Shown here piece after piece: positions 42,955-52,399 of a DNA stretch of 64,000 bases; the stretch's first letter is position 1, and the number at the start of each line of letters is the position of its first letter. The notes beneath the pieces are model-generated. The model worked only from the letters and a program-made list of their open reading frames with translations. It searched no databases and was not told where the DNA came from. This DNA is from Emticicia aquatica (GTDB lineage: Bacteria; Bacteroidota; Bacteroidia; Cytophagales; Spirosomataceae), in NCBI RefSeq assembly GCF_923079645.1, contig NZ_CAKLPY010000001.1, forward strand, positions 930,001-994,000, in the 5' to 3' direction. The position numbers and the translations under genes were made by a program.

Positions 42955-44157
42955 ATGAAAAACATAAGAAAAAATTTACTACTCGTATCAGCTATTTTAT
43001 TTATGGCTACAATTTCAGCATTCAAATATCCTGCTGCCGAAGTTATAAAATTAGGATTTATCCCATTGACAGACTGTGCTCCATTGGTAGCTGCAAAAGA
43101 GTTGGGTTTATTTGCCAAATATGGAGTAAATGTAGAATTAAGCAAAGAGGCATCTTGGGCAAATATCCGTGATAAAGTACTAAATGGAGAATTGGACGGT
43201 GCCCATTGTTTGTATTCAATGCCTATGTCGGTTTACACGGGAATCGGCGGAAAGGCAGGTTCAGAAATGAAAATTGCCATGACTTTGAACAATAATGGGC
43301 AAGCGATAACACTTTCTAAAGATTTTTGTGGATTGGTTGGTTTCAAAGATTTGAAAAAAGTAAACGGAGCAATTGCAGAAATCAAGAAACGTAAAGAAGT
43401 AACATTTGCCATGACTTTCCCAGGAGGAACGCATGATATTTGGTTGAGAAATTGGATGGCAGCATCTGGTGTAAATCAAAAATCGGTTGGTATCATCACG
43501 ATTCCACCACCGCAAATGGTTGCCAATATGAAAGTTGACAATATGGAAGGTTTTTGCGTGGGCGAGCCTTGGAATGGAGTAGCAGTTGCTCAAAATGTTG
43601 GTTTTACCCACATTGCAAGTCAAGATATTTGGAAAAACCATCCCGAAAAAGCATTGGTTGTAAACAAAGATTTTGCGACAAATAAGAAAGAAGATTTGAA
43701 GAAAGTAATGAAAGCCATCATTGAAGCACAAAGATGGTTAGATAATATGAGTAACCGAAAAAAGGCAGCAGCTTGGTTATCAAAGCCATATTATGTCAAT
43801 GCTCCAGTATCTGTTTTGGAAGCTCGTTTGTTAGGTTCTAATGATTTAGGTTGCGATTTAGGTGTTCAGAAATACAAAGATGACTACATGACATTTTACA
43901 ATAATGGAATCGTAGCAACGCCCAAAAAATCTTATGTTATGTGGTTTTTAGCTCAATATGTTCGTTTTGGGATGTTAAAATCAGCTCCTGATTATAAAGG
44001 AATTTCCGAAAAATTAGTCTTAGATGATTTGTTTGCTGAAGTGGCAAAAGAAATGAGCGTACCAGTTCAGCCTGATATGCAAGCATTTAAAACAACACTT
44101 GATGTAAACTTTGACCCTAATAATATTGCAGGATATTTATCGACAACAAAGAAGTAA
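42955..44157 (+). CDS. nrtA: Nitrate ABC transporter substrate-binding protein (NrtA/CmpA family)
   Basis: A 400-residue periplasmic binding protein with a signal peptide (1-22) and the family's opening VIKLGFIPLTDCAPLVAAKELGLF split by a short turn, then GELDGAHCLYSMPMSVYTG, FPGGTHDIWLRNWM and the NrtA-specific GEPWNGVAV. The Cys, Trp and His-lined site fits nitrate (or bicarbonate in CmpA); the gene neighbours favour nitrate. No lipidation Cys is visible at the signal cleavage site. It is 69 bases after the porin gene. Confidence 0.93.
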   Translation: MKNIRKNLLLVSAILFMATISAFKYPAAEVIKLGFIPLTDCAPLVAAKELGLFAKYGVNVELSKEASWANIRDKVLNGELDGAHCLYSMPMSVYTGIGGKAGSEMKIAMTLNNNGQAITLSKDFCGLVGFKDLKKVNGAIAEIKKRKEVTFAMTFPGGTHDIWLRNWMAASGVNQKSVGIITIPPPQMVANMKVDNMEGFCVGEPWNGVAVAQNVGFTHIASQDIWKNHPEKALVVNKDFATNKKEDLKKVMKAIIEAQRWLDNMSNRKKAAAWLSKPYYVNAPVSVLEARLLGSNDLGCDLGVQKYKDDYMTFYNNGIVATPKKSYVMWFLAQYVRFGMLKSAPDYKGISEKLVLDDLFAEVAKEMSVPVQPDMQAFKTTLDVNFDPNNIAGYLSTTKK

Positions 44158-44167
44158 TATCATACAG

Positions 44168-44195
44168 TTTCCCCCGCTTTTTGCAGCTGGGGAAA
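44168..44195 (+). promoter_or_regulatory. Hairpin in the nrtA-nrtB spacer
   Basis: TTTCCCC (44168-44174) pairs with GGGGAAA (44189-44195), with a further GC/GC pairing inside. No T run follows. It may stabilise the nrtA message or tune nrtB expression. Its C-run could in principle pair with the UGGGGG loops of the same transcript; that is speculation. Confidence 0.45.
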
Positions 44196-44223
44196 TGAAA
44201 TTTGAACTTTAAATAGATTAAAA

Positions 44224-45012
44224 ATGAAAAATATTCTTTCAAAATATTCTCCAGCAGGGACATTATACTTCATCGGAAGTATGCTAATCCTCTTAGCGAT
44301 TTGGCAACTGGTCACTTTCGTTACAAAAGCTGAAATTCCAGGCCCATTAGCAACTTGGGCAGTTTTTTCGGAAATGCTTGCCGACCCATTTTATGATTAT
44401 GGCCCAAATGATAAAGGAATTGGGATTCAACTTTGGAGTTCATTGAAGCGAGTTTTTATTGGTTTCTCACTAGGAAGTTTAGTCGCAATTCCTTTAGGAT
44501 TAATCATGGGTTCATCAAAAATTGGCATGAAATTATTGAATCCAATCGTTCAAATTTTGCGTCCTGTTTCTCCATTAGCTTGGTTTCCATTAGGTTTATT
44601 GGCCTTCAAAGCTTCCGACCAAGCAACGATTTTTATCATCATGATTACTTCACTTTGGCCAACCTTAATCAACACCGCATTTGGCGTTTCAACGATTCCT
44701 GCTGACCATAAAAACGTAGGAAAAGCATTTGGTTTTTCTCGATGGAAATACATTACTAAAATCCTGATTCCGTTTTCATTACCACATATCATAACTGGAC
44801 TTCGTTTGTCGATTGGTATTGCTTGGGTAGTAATTGTGGCTGGTGAAATGCTTTCTGGCGGTGTTGGAATTGGTTTTTTTGTTTGGGATTCTTGGAATGG
44901 TTTAAGTCTTGAAAAAATACTTTCTGCCATCCTGATTATTGGAATCGTAGGATTATTGTTTGACAAAATTTTTAATGTACTTCAAAAAACATTCAGCTAT
45001 GAAAGCAAATAA
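44224..45012 (+). CDS. nrtB: Nitrate ABC transporter permease
   Basis: A 262-residue BPD-type permease with six membrane helices and the ATPase-contact EAA-like loop near KAFGFSRWKYITKILIPFSLPHI. SLKRVFIGFSLGSLVAIPLGLIMG and RPVSPLAWFPLGLLAF are typical of the NrtB/SsuC/TauC family. It forms the membrane channel of the nitrate importer with NrtA and NrtD. It overlaps the next gene by 14 bases. Confidence 0.93.
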   Translation: MKNILSKYSPAGTLYFIGSMLILLAIWQLVTFVTKAEIPGPLATWAVFSEMLADPFYDYGPNDKGIGIQLWSSLKRVFIGFSLGSLVAIPLGLIMGSSKIGMKLLNPIVQILRPVSPLAWFPLGLLAFKASDQATIFIIMITSLWPTLINTAFGVSTIPADHKNVGKAFGFSRWKYITKILIPFSLPHIITGLRLSIGIAWVVIVAGEMLSGGVGIGFFVWDSWNGLSLEKILSAILIIGIVGLLFDKIFNVLQKTFSYESK

Positions 45013-45850
45013 TGAACTTCTAATTGATGATTCGTCATCATTTCATAAAATAGTTACTGAGAAAAGTATCGACATCAAGAATGTAACAGTTTCATTCAAA
45101 TCAAAAGGAAAGGGTGTTTTTACAGCTGTAAAAGATATTAATCTTGAAATTGGAAAAGGCGAAATTGTTAGCATTATTGGTCACTCTGGTTGTGGAAAAT
45201 CAACGTTGATGAATACAATTTCAGGAATGGTTTCACCGTCATCGGGCGAAGTAATTGCTAACAATAAAGTCGTTACAGGACCAGGCCCCGACCGTGGAAT
45301 TGTTTTTCAAAATTACTCTTTACTGCCTTGGTTAACGGTTTATAAAAATGTTTTTGAGGCGGTTGATTCTGTTTTACCACATTTGAGCAAAGCTGAAAAA
45401 ATCGAATTGGTTGAGAAAAATCTCAATATGGTAAATTTGTGGGAGCATAAAGATAAGCTTCCGAGCCAATTATCAGGCGGTATGAAACAACGAGTTGCTA
45501 TCGCACGTGCCTTTTCAATTAATCCAAGTATTTTATTGTTAGATGAACCCTTTGGTGCTTTAGACGCACTCACAAAAGGCTCAATGCACATCGAATTGCT
45601 CAAACTTTGGAATTTGGACAACAGAAACAAAACCATCGTAATGGTTACACATGACATCGAAGAAGCAATTTTCTTATCAGATAGAGTGGTTGTCATGAAT
45701 AACGGTCCAGCGGCAACAATCAAAGAAATTGTTGATATTCCGTTGGCTCGCCCTCGAAATAAAAAAGACATAATTCATTTGCCAGAATACATCGAAGTTC
45801 ACGACAGATTATTGAATTTATTATTTGATAAATTCTCAATTGAAGATTAA
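44999..45850 (+). CDS. nrtD: Nitrate ABC transporter ATP-binding protein
   Basis: The frame opens at 44960, but the ATG at 44999 avoids most of the overlap with nrtB and gives a normal N-terminus; 283 residues. Walker A GHSGCGKST, signature LSGGMKQRVAIARAF, Walker B LLLDEPFGALDALTKG and switch His in VTHDIEEA are intact. Matches the NrtD/SsuB family. Unlike cyanobacterial systems there is no NrtC-type fusion with a second solute-binding domain. Confidence 0.93.
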   Translation: MKANNELLIDDSSSFHKIVTEKSIDIKNVTVSFKSKGKGVFTAVKDINLEIGKGEIVSIIGHSGCGKSTLMNTISGMVSPSSGEVIANNKVVTGPGPDRGIVFQNYSLLPWLTVYKNVFEAVDSVLPHLSKAEKIELVEKNLNMVNLWEHKDKLPSQLSGGMKQRVAIARAFSINPSILLLDEPFGALDALTKGSMHIELLKLWNLDNRNKTIVMVTHDIEEAIFLSDRVVVMNNGPAATIKEIVDIPLARPRNKKDIIHLPEYIEVHDRLLNLLFDKFSIED

Positions 45851-45897
45851 TCGTGTCAACACTTGAAAACCTGTGCTTCTCCAAGCCTAAAAATTAA

Positions 45898-48800
45898 ATG
45901 AAAGAGGCAAAAAAATATAAAACCACTTGTTGCTATTGTGGCGTTGGGTGCGGAATTGTAGCAACGGATTTAGGAAATGGGAAAATCCATGTGGAAGGAG
46001 ACAAAGAGCATCCTGTAAACAAGGGGATGCTCTGCTCGAAAGGGATGAATTTGCATTATACTGTCAATGATAAATCTGACCGTTTATTATATCCACAGAT
46101 GCGAATGAATCGAAGTATGCCTATGCAACGTAGCACTTGGGATGAGACTTTGGATCGAACTGCCGCTATTTTCAAGACATTTATCAATAAATATGGACCC
46201 GATTCAGTTGGCTTTTATGTATCAGGACAATGTCTTACCGAGGAATATTATCTTTGGAATAAATTGATGAAAGGCTTCATTGGCTCAAATAATATTGATA
46301 CCAATTCTCGTTTGTGCATGTCTTCGGCAGTAGTTGGGTACAAGCTTTCTTTAGGCGAGGATTCAGTGCCAGTTTGCTATGATGATATCGAAGAATCGGA
46401 TTGTATTTTGGTAGAAGGAGCAAACCCCGCTTGGTGTCATCCAATTATTTGGCGAAGAGTAGAAGCCCACAAAGCAGCTAGTCCGAATGTTAAAATAATT
46501 ACAGTTGACCCACGTCGTACGCAAACAGCGAGTGCATCAGACGTACATCTGCAAATAAATCCTGGCTCAGATGTTACACTCAACCATGCCATTGGGCGAA
46601 TTTTAATCGAAAATGATTGGCTTGACAATGATTTCCTGAAAAATCATACTGATGGTTTTGAAGAATATCGCACAAAAGTTTTTGAAAAAACACTGACAGA
46701 ATCGGCAGAAATATGTGGTGTTGATGAAAAATCAATTTTGAAAACTGCAAAGTTAATTGCAAATGCAAAAGGTTTTCTATCAATGTGGACGATGGGTCTC
46801 AACCAATCTGTGATTGGTGTAAACAAAAATCTTTCACTCATCAATCTTAGTTTGATTACAGGGAAAATTGGAAAAGCTGGAAATGGACCTTTTTCACTCA
46901 CTGGCCAACCCAATGCAATGGGTGGGCGTGAAGTTGGCGGTTTGGCAAATATGTTGGCATCTCATCGAGAAATTGCGAATCCACAGCACAGAACCGAAAT
47001 GGAAGAATTTTGGGGAGGAAACAAAATCTCTGATAAAATAGGTTTAACTGCAACCGAAATGTTTAAAAGTTTGGAAGAAGGAAAACTCAAAGCGATTTGG
47101 ATTGTTTGTACCAATCCGATGGTGAGCTTGCCCGATTCTCGAATGGCTGAGTTGGCTATGAAAAATGCTAAATTTGTTGTCGTACAGGATATTTCTAATC
47201 GTGCTGACACAATAAAATTTGCTGATGTAGTACTTCCTGCCGCTGCTTGGGCAGAAAAAGAAGGCACCATGACCAATGCTGAAAGACGAATTTCATACTT
47301 AAATAAAATCGTTGATGCTCCAGGAGAAGCTCTTCCAGATGCTGAAATTATTTGTCGATTTGCCAAAAAAATGGGTTGGGGAGCAAAATTTACTTATGAA
47401 AATTTTAGCGAAATCTATCATGAGTTTACTCAAACTACCAAAGGTACAAACATTGATATTACAGGCGTTAGCTACGAATTGTTGAAAGAAAAAACCATTC
47501 AATGGCCGTATACAAATGCTGAAGAGAAAGTTAAGTCGAGTATCGGTACTAAGCGTCTTTTCCAGAATGGCGAGTTTTATACGCCCAACAAACGAGCTAA
47601 AATTCATGCTGTTCCTGACGAAAATCTTTCTGAAAAATTGAGTCAAGATTTTCCATTAATTTTGCTTACTGGGCGAATTCGTGACCAATGGCACACAATG
47701 ACAAAAACGGCACGAGTCAACAAATTGAATCAACATTTGCCGATTCCGTATGTAGAAATTCATCCGAATGACGCTAAAAAACGCAATATTTTAGAAGAAG
47801 AAATTGTTGAAATTAAAGGAAAAAGAGGCGATGTAAAGGTAAAAGCAAAAATTACTGATGAAGTAAAACAAGGAACTTGTTTTTTGCCGATGCACTGGGG
47901 TAGAGTTTTGGGAAATGATTTTGGAAGAGCCAACAATCTAACGAGTAATTTAGTGGATGCTCGTTCAAAAGAACCAGATTTTAAATTTTCAGCGGTAGAA
48001 GTTACAAAATATGTCAAGTCAAAAGAGAAAATCATTGTTATCGGGGCTGGTTCTGCTGGCTTGGGTTTTATTTCTGCATATAGAAAGCTCAATCAAACCG
48101 ATGATATAGAAGTTTTTTCAAAAGAAATTTATCCTTTCTATAACCGTGTTATGCTGCCCGATTATATCAGTGGTACGCAATCGTGGGAGCAATTAGTAAA
48201 ACTTCGTGAAGACCAGTTTATCGAAAATAATATTAGAGTTCACAAAGCCATTTGTATAAATCATATCGACAGAAAAAATAAAGTTGTAGTAGATGATTTG
48301 GGCAACGAACACAGGTACGATAAGCTTTTTTTAGGTATGGGAAGTCAAGCTTTTATGCCAAAAAATTTCCCTAAAATGGCTGGAATTTTTAATATGCGTA
48401 GCAGATTAGATGCGGATACTTTACAGCCTTTTTTGAAAAAAAATAGAAATGTAGTCATTGTAGGTGGTGGTCTTTTAGGGCTTGAAATGGCGGCTTCATT
48501 GCGAGAAATTAATATAAATGTAACTGTTGTACAACGAATCGGTCGATTTATGGATAGACAACTCGACCCACTTGGTAGCGATATTTTGCACGAAGAAATA
48601 GTGGCTCGTGGCATAGAAGTTTATTTCAATGATGAAGTTGAACAGTTCTATGGAACAGAAAAAATAACAGGCGTTCGTCTTAAGTCTGGTCAAAAACTAG
48701 ATTGTGATGCCATAATTGTTGCAGCTGGGACTGTACCAACAATTCAATTGGCTCGTGATGCTGGCTTAGCTTGTAATCGAGGAGTGGAAGTAAACAATTA

Positions 48801-49419
48801 TTTGCAAACTTCAGACCCAGATATTTTTGCTTGTGGCGAAATTGCCGAATGGAAAAAGCAAATGTGGGGCATTACGGCCGCGGCCGAGCAACAAGCGGAA
48901 ATTGTAGCAAAATTCTTGGCTGGCGATTTATCTACACCTTATAAAGGAAGTCTTTCAATGAACCTTCTGAAAATGCACGGACTCAATCTTTGTTCATTAG
49001 GAATCATCGAAATTCCTGCTGGAAGTGCTGATTATGAGGAAGTTACATTTATTGATAAAGCTAAGCATTACTATAAAAAATGTATTATTTATAACGACAG
49101 ACTCGTTGGTGCAATCCTTATTGGTGATAAATCAGAGTTTTTAGAATTTAGAGATTTGATTGCTAACGGTATCGAATTATCCGAAAAACGCTTGGCATTA
49201 TTGCGTTCGGGAAAAATTTCAGAACCAGTTTTAGGTAAATTAGTTTGTTCATGCAACAATGTTGGGAAAGGAAATTTGGAAAAAGCCATTAAAGAGGGTT
49301 GTACAGATTTTGCTCAAATTTGCCTAAAAACAGGGGCGGGAACAGGTTGCGGAAGTTGCCGACCCGAAGTTAGAATGATTTTGGAAAACATTGGAAAGGA
49401 TACTTTGGTGGCGGTTTAG
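45898..49419 (+). CDS. nasA: Assimilatory nitrate reductase fused to an FAD/[2Fe-2S] electron-input module
   Basis: A 1173-residue fusion. Residues 1-~700 form the molybdopterin catalytic unit: [4Fe-4S] ligands Cys11, Cys14, Cys18 and Cys46, molybdenum ligand Cys140 in RLCMSSAVVGY, and the dinucleotide-binding domain with LTGRIRDQWHT. From ~711 a NirB-like FAD/NAD oxidoreductase begins (IIVIGAGSAGLG; IVGGGLLGLEMA), and residues ~1117-1155 are a BFD-like [2Fe-2S] domain (CSCNNVG, GAGTGCGSC). It should reduce nitrate to nitrite in the cytoplasm using NAD(P)H directly, combining NasC/NasB functions. No twin-arginine signal, consistent with assimilation. Confidence 0.93.
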   Translation: MKEAKKYKTTCCYCGVGCGIVATDLGNGKIHVEGDKEHPVNKGMLCSKGMNLHYTVNDKSDRLLYPQMRMNRSMPMQRSTWDETLDRTAAIFKTFINKYGPDSVGFYVSGQCLTEEYYLWNKLMKGFIGSNNIDTNSRLCMSSAVVGYKLSLGEDSVPVCYDDIEESDCILVEGANPAWCHPIIWRRVEAHKAASPNVKIITVDPRRTQTASASDVHLQINPGSDVTLNHAIGRILIENDWLDNDFLKNHTDGFEEYRTKVFEKTLTESAEICGVDEKSILKTAKLIANAKGFLSMWTMGLNQSVIGVNKNLSLINLSLITGKIGKAGNGPFSLTGQPNAMGGREVGGLANMLASHREIANPQHRTEMEEFWGGNKISDKIGLTATEMFKSLEEGKLKAIWIVCTNPMVSLPDSRMAELAMKNAKFVVVQDISNRADTIKFADVVLPAAAWAEKEGTMTNAERRISYLNKIVDAPGEALPDAEIICRFAKKMGWGAKFTYENFSEIYHEFTQTTKGTNIDITGVSYELLKEKTIQWPYTNAEEKVKSSIGTKRLFQNGEFYTPNKRAKIHAVPDENLSEKLSQDFPLILLTGRIRDQWHTMTKTARVNKLNQHLPIPYVEIHPNDAKKRNILEEEIVEIKGKRGDVKVKAKITDEVKQGTCFLPMHWGRVLGNDFGRANNLTSNLVDARSKEPDFKFSAVEVTKYVKSKEKIIVIGAGSAGLGFISAYRKLNQTDDIEVFSKEIYPFYNRVMLPDYISGTQSWEQLVKLREDQFIENNIRVHKAICINHIDRKNKVVVDDLGNEHRYDKLFLGMGSQAFMPKNFPKMAGIFNMRSRLDADTLQPFLKKNRNVVIVGGGLLGLEMAASLREININVTVVQRIGRFMDRQLDPLGSDILHEEIVARGIEVYFNDEVEQFYGTEKITGVRLKSGQKLDCDAIIVAAGTVPTIQLARDAGLACNRGVEVNNYLQTSDPDIFACGEIAEWKKQMWGITAAAEQQAEIVAKFLAGDLSTPYKGSLSMNLLKMHGLNLCSLGIIEIPAGSADYEEVTFIDKAKHYYKKCIIYNDRLVGAILIGDKSEFLEFRDLIANGIELSEKRLALLRSGKISEPVLGKLVCSCNNVGKGNLEKAIKEGCTDFAQICLKTGAGTGCGSCRPEVRMILENIGKDTLVAV

Positions 49420-49444
49420 ATATTATCATTAAAAAAATGAGAAC

Positions 49445-50917
49445 ATGAAAGATTTTTACACCATTCGAGTAAATTTCAAGGGCGGTATTGCCTCGCCTGG
49501 TGAATTAAAAAATATTTTGTTAGCGGCTCAAGAATCACAAGTTCATGAAGTTCGTTTTGGGCTTCGTCAACAGTTAATTCTACATTTACTGCATCCTTTT
49601 GCCCGAACTTTCGAGCAAAAAATGATTTTGCAAAGTATTGATTTTCAATCAGATAGTAACGAATTTCCAAACATTATTAGTTCGTATGTTGCAGAGGAGG
49701 TTTTTCAAAAAGGCAACTGGCTTACAGAAGGTATTTATAAAGATATTCTTGATTTATTCGACTATAAATCTTTGCTAAAAATTAATCTTTCAGATAATCA
49801 ACAGAGTTTTACACCTTATTTTTCAGGACACCTCAACTTTATAGCTTCAGAAAATCCAAATTTTTGGTATTTATATATCAGGTTACCAAAAACTAACAAA
49901 GTCTTTAGTTTTGACAAGCTTATTTTTTCAAATGAAATACCGAAGCTTTGCAAGCAACTCGAAGAACGGATTTTAAGCAATGAAAATCCGTATTTGGAAG
50001 ACATCGAACAGTTGTTTTTAACAGTTCCAACATTAATTTCATTACCCAAAGAAAACGAACTCGAACCTGCCAATTTTACGTTGCCTTATTACGAAGGTTT
50101 TAATCGTTACGGTAAAAAAACTTGGCTCGGAATTTATCGTAGAAATGAGTTTTTTTCTGTGAAATTTTTGATAAAACTATGTGAATTATGTCAAGAAACT
50201 AAAATTGGTGAAATTTGTCTAACACCTTTTAAATCATTGATAATCAAAGGTATTGATGAAGTAAATAGAGGAAAGTGGAGCAACATTTTGTCCGAATTCA
50301 ATATCAATGTACGTCACGCTGCCAATGAATTAAACTGGCAAGTTGAAGATGATTCTGATGAAGCCTTACAACTAAAACTAAGCTTAGTTGAAGCTTTTGA
50401 CAAACAAGATTTACGAACTTTTGGACTTTGTTTTGGCATAAAAACTCGTCCAAAAACGGAAGTTTATGCGTCAATTATGGTTCAAAGAAGACGTTTTAAA
50501 TTGTTTAATTTTATTCCTTTTTATTTTGTTTATGATATTTCTTATACCGAAGATTTTAATCCGAACGGTCGAACCAAAAAATACTTTGAGAAGAGTATTT
50601 TACGATTTAATTTGGCTGAACAATTACGCCGAAATGTATTGAAATACAACAAAATGATTGCCGAAAATGCCATTAAAACAGCAGGTTTACGTGATGACCA
50701 TAAAGAAACAGAAGTAGAGCGTCCGAGTACTAAAAAAGTACATCAATGCAAACACTGCTTTACCATTTATGATGCTGACTTTGGCGATTTAGTTAATAAT
50801 ATTCCTGCGGGAATACCTTTTTCAAAGCTTCCAACAAGTTATATTTGCCCAACTTGCGAAGCAGAGAAAAAAGATTTTAAAGCCATTGAAGTGAAAATTG
50901 AATGGATGAATATGTAA
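49445..50917 (+). CDS. Rubredoxin fused to a degenerate sulfite/nitrite-reductase-like fold
   Basis: A 490-residue protein 25 bases after the nitrate reductase gene. The C-terminal ~60 residues are a rubredoxin with Cys435-x2-Cys438 and Cys468-x2-Cys471 (CKHC, CPTC). The first ~400 residues look like a duplicated ferredoxin-like half-domain arrangement of siroheme reductases: FYTIRVNFKGGIASPGELKN with LRQQLILHL at the start, and a second copy near 220-300 (TWLGIYRRNEFF, LTPFKSLIIKGI). The Cys ligands for siroheme/[4Fe-4S] are absent. It likely transfers electrons or assists maturation of the nitrate reductase. The fold call is an inference; the rubredoxin is certain. Confidence 0.75.
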   Translation: MKDFYTIRVNFKGGIASPGELKNILLAAQESQVHEVRFGLRQQLILHLLHPFARTFEQKMILQSIDFQSDSNEFPNIISSYVAEEVFQKGNWLTEGIYKDILDLFDYKSLLKINLSDNQQSFTPYFSGHLNFIASENPNFWYLYIRLPKTNKVFSFDKLIFSNEIPKLCKQLEERILSNENPYLEDIEQLFLTVPTLISLPKENELEPANFTLPYYEGFNRYGKKTWLGIYRRNEFFSVKFLIKLCELCQETKIGEICLTPFKSLIIKGIDEVNRGKWSNILSEFNINVRHAANELNWQVEDDSDEALQLKLSLVEAFDKQDLRTFGLCFGIKTRPKTEVYASIMVQRRRFKLFNFIPFYFVYDISYTEDFNPNGRTKKYFEKSILRFNLAEQLRRNVLKYNKMIAENAIKTAGLRDDHKETEVERPSTKKVHQCKHCFTIYDADFGDLVNNIPAGIPFSKLPTSYICPTCEAEKKDFKAIEVKIEWMNM

Positions 50918-50937
50918 TTATTATTGCTGATTAAATC

Positions 50938-50974
50938 AATCCTGTAAGGTTTTTGTATCCCTGTAGGATTTTTC
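50938..50974 (+). terminator. Weak terminator after the nitrate operon
   Basis: AATCCT (50938-50943) can pair with AGGATT (50965-50970), followed by a short T run. The two halves also repeat the word CCTGTA. It lies about 20 bases after the rubredoxin gene stop. Weak stem, so tentative. Confidence 0.35.
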
Positions 50975-51040
50975 GTTTTAAATTAATAATCAAGCACAGA
51001 TTTTCGTTAGTTTTGTAAGCGATAATTAATAAACAAAACT

Positions 51041-52297
51041 ATGTTGAAGCATTTCTTATTTTTATTTCTTTTTCCAGTCTTTTCTTTTGCACAAACAATT
51101 GCTTTTTCAAAGCCCGATAGTTCGGATATATTTATTCAATATGGCGATGAAGAAATAATTCAGAAAGCTAATGATCTAATACAAAAACCCGAAAGCCAAG
51201 TTTTTTTGACGGAATTTAACAAAAAATTTCCTAATACTTTCGAGAAAGAAATTCGCTATAAACAGCTATTAACTGCTAATGTCGATGATTGGGAAATACA
51301 ATTGTATGACGAACGTAAAAATCAATTGAATTTTCTTAAAAACTATACAAATCTTTCACCCGAATTTCAAAAGTTAGTAGAAAGTAATATTCGATGGAAT
51401 TATTGGCATTTGTTACTTTCATACGCAATCATTCGCAGCAACCTCGATACCAAACTTACTAGAGTAGTATCACTTCCAGCAGTAATGACCGAAGAAATAG
51501 ACCCTACAAAAGTAAATGATGAAACTGCCTTATTATCAGAAAGTTATCGTAATTTTTTACCTTTTTTTGTAACATATTTTAATTCACAAGACCAAAAATT
51601 TGTAAAATATGCAGACCAAGTAAAAGCAATTACTGATAAAGGTAATATAGCCCAAAAATATTTAAAAGGTAAAGTTTTAGATTACACATTAACAAAACTA
51701 ATTCACGATAATTGTGAGAGACTTTCTGCATCGTCAGCCAAATTTTGGATAAGTCAAATTGCTGCGGATAGTTACCGCAAAATGCTGTTGTTACATTGCA
51801 AAGAAACGCTTAATAAAAAAGAAGAAATTGCCAAAAAGAAAGATGACAATAAAGATAAACTACCGCTTGGCTCAGGCGATTATCCTGTTTTATATGGACT
51901 TGATGGTAAACAATTTAATTTTGCCAAATACAAAGGCAAAGTAATTTATGTTGATTTTTGGGCAAGCTGGTGCGGGCCATGTCGTCAGGAATTTCCTTTT
52001 TCTAAGAAAATGCACGATGGTTTTACAGAAAAACAAAAGAAAAATATAGTTTTTTTGTATGTTTCTATTGATGAAGACCCAAATAACTGGAAAAATGCAG
52101 TTGATAATTTAAAATTGAACAATGGCGACCATGGGATTTCAAATGGTGGATTTGGCTCTGGTGTTAGTCAAAAATACCAAATCAATAGTATTCCTCGTTA
52201 CATGATTATTGATAAAAACGGCACAATTGTTCGTCCAGATGCTCCTCGTCCCAGTAATCCTGAAACCTTAGATTTATTATTTAAATTGATTGAATAA
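51041..52297 (+). CDS. Secreted TlpA/thioredoxin-like protein
   Basis: A 418-residue exported protein (signal peptide ending near FAQT). Residues 20-270 are an uncharacterised helical region; a thioredoxin domain of the TlpA/ResA type fills the rest, with Cys311-Gly-Pro-Cys314 in FWASWCGPCRQEF and the cis-Pro segment SIPRYMIID. Such proteins reduce disulfides in the periplasm, for example in cytochrome c maturation. A -7 element TAGTTTTG lies at 51008-51015. Monocistronic or leading a short operon. Confidence 0.88.
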   Translation: MLKHFLFLFLFPVFSFAQTIAFSKPDSSDIFIQYGDEEIIQKANDLIQKPESQVFLTEFNKKFPNTFEKEIRYKQLLTANVDDWEIQLYDERKNQLNFLKNYTNLSPEFQKLVESNIRWNYWHLLLSYAIIRSNLDTKLTRVVSLPAVMTEEIDPTKVNDETALLSESYRNFLPFFVTYFNSQDQKFVKYADQVKAITDKGNIAQKYLKGKVLDYTLTKLIHDNCERLSASSAKFWISQIAADSYRKMLLLHCKETLNKKEEIAKKKDDNKDKLPLGSGDYPVLYGLDGKQFNFAKYKGKVIYVDFWASWCGPCRQEFPFSKKMHDGFTEKQKKNIVFLYVSIDEDPNNWKNAVDNLKLNNGDHGISNGGFGSGVSQKYQINSIPRYMIIDKNGTIVRPDAPRPSNPETLDLLFKLIE

Positions 52298-52325
52298 TTG
52301 GTTGAATTTTATTTTTAAAATTTTG

Positions 52326-52356
52326 TTTATAGTATTGATACAAAAAGATAAATTTG
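52326..52356 (+). promoter_or_regulatory. Promoter of the DUF4834-doxX-hdac-deoC operon
   Basis: TTTA (52326-52329), 19 bases, then TAAATTTG (52349-52356), a perfect TAnnTTTG. Transcription would start near 52362, about 38 bases before the ATG at 52400. Confidence 0.5.
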
Positions 52357-52399
52357 TGTTAATTTTTACGTTTTAAAACTCCCTTTGGGATAAAATACC

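Noticed and set aside
46437-47646. Several long minus-strand open frames opposite the nitrate reductase gene
   Set aside because: They are antisense shadows of a gene whose domains and cofactor ligands are continuous on the plus strand.
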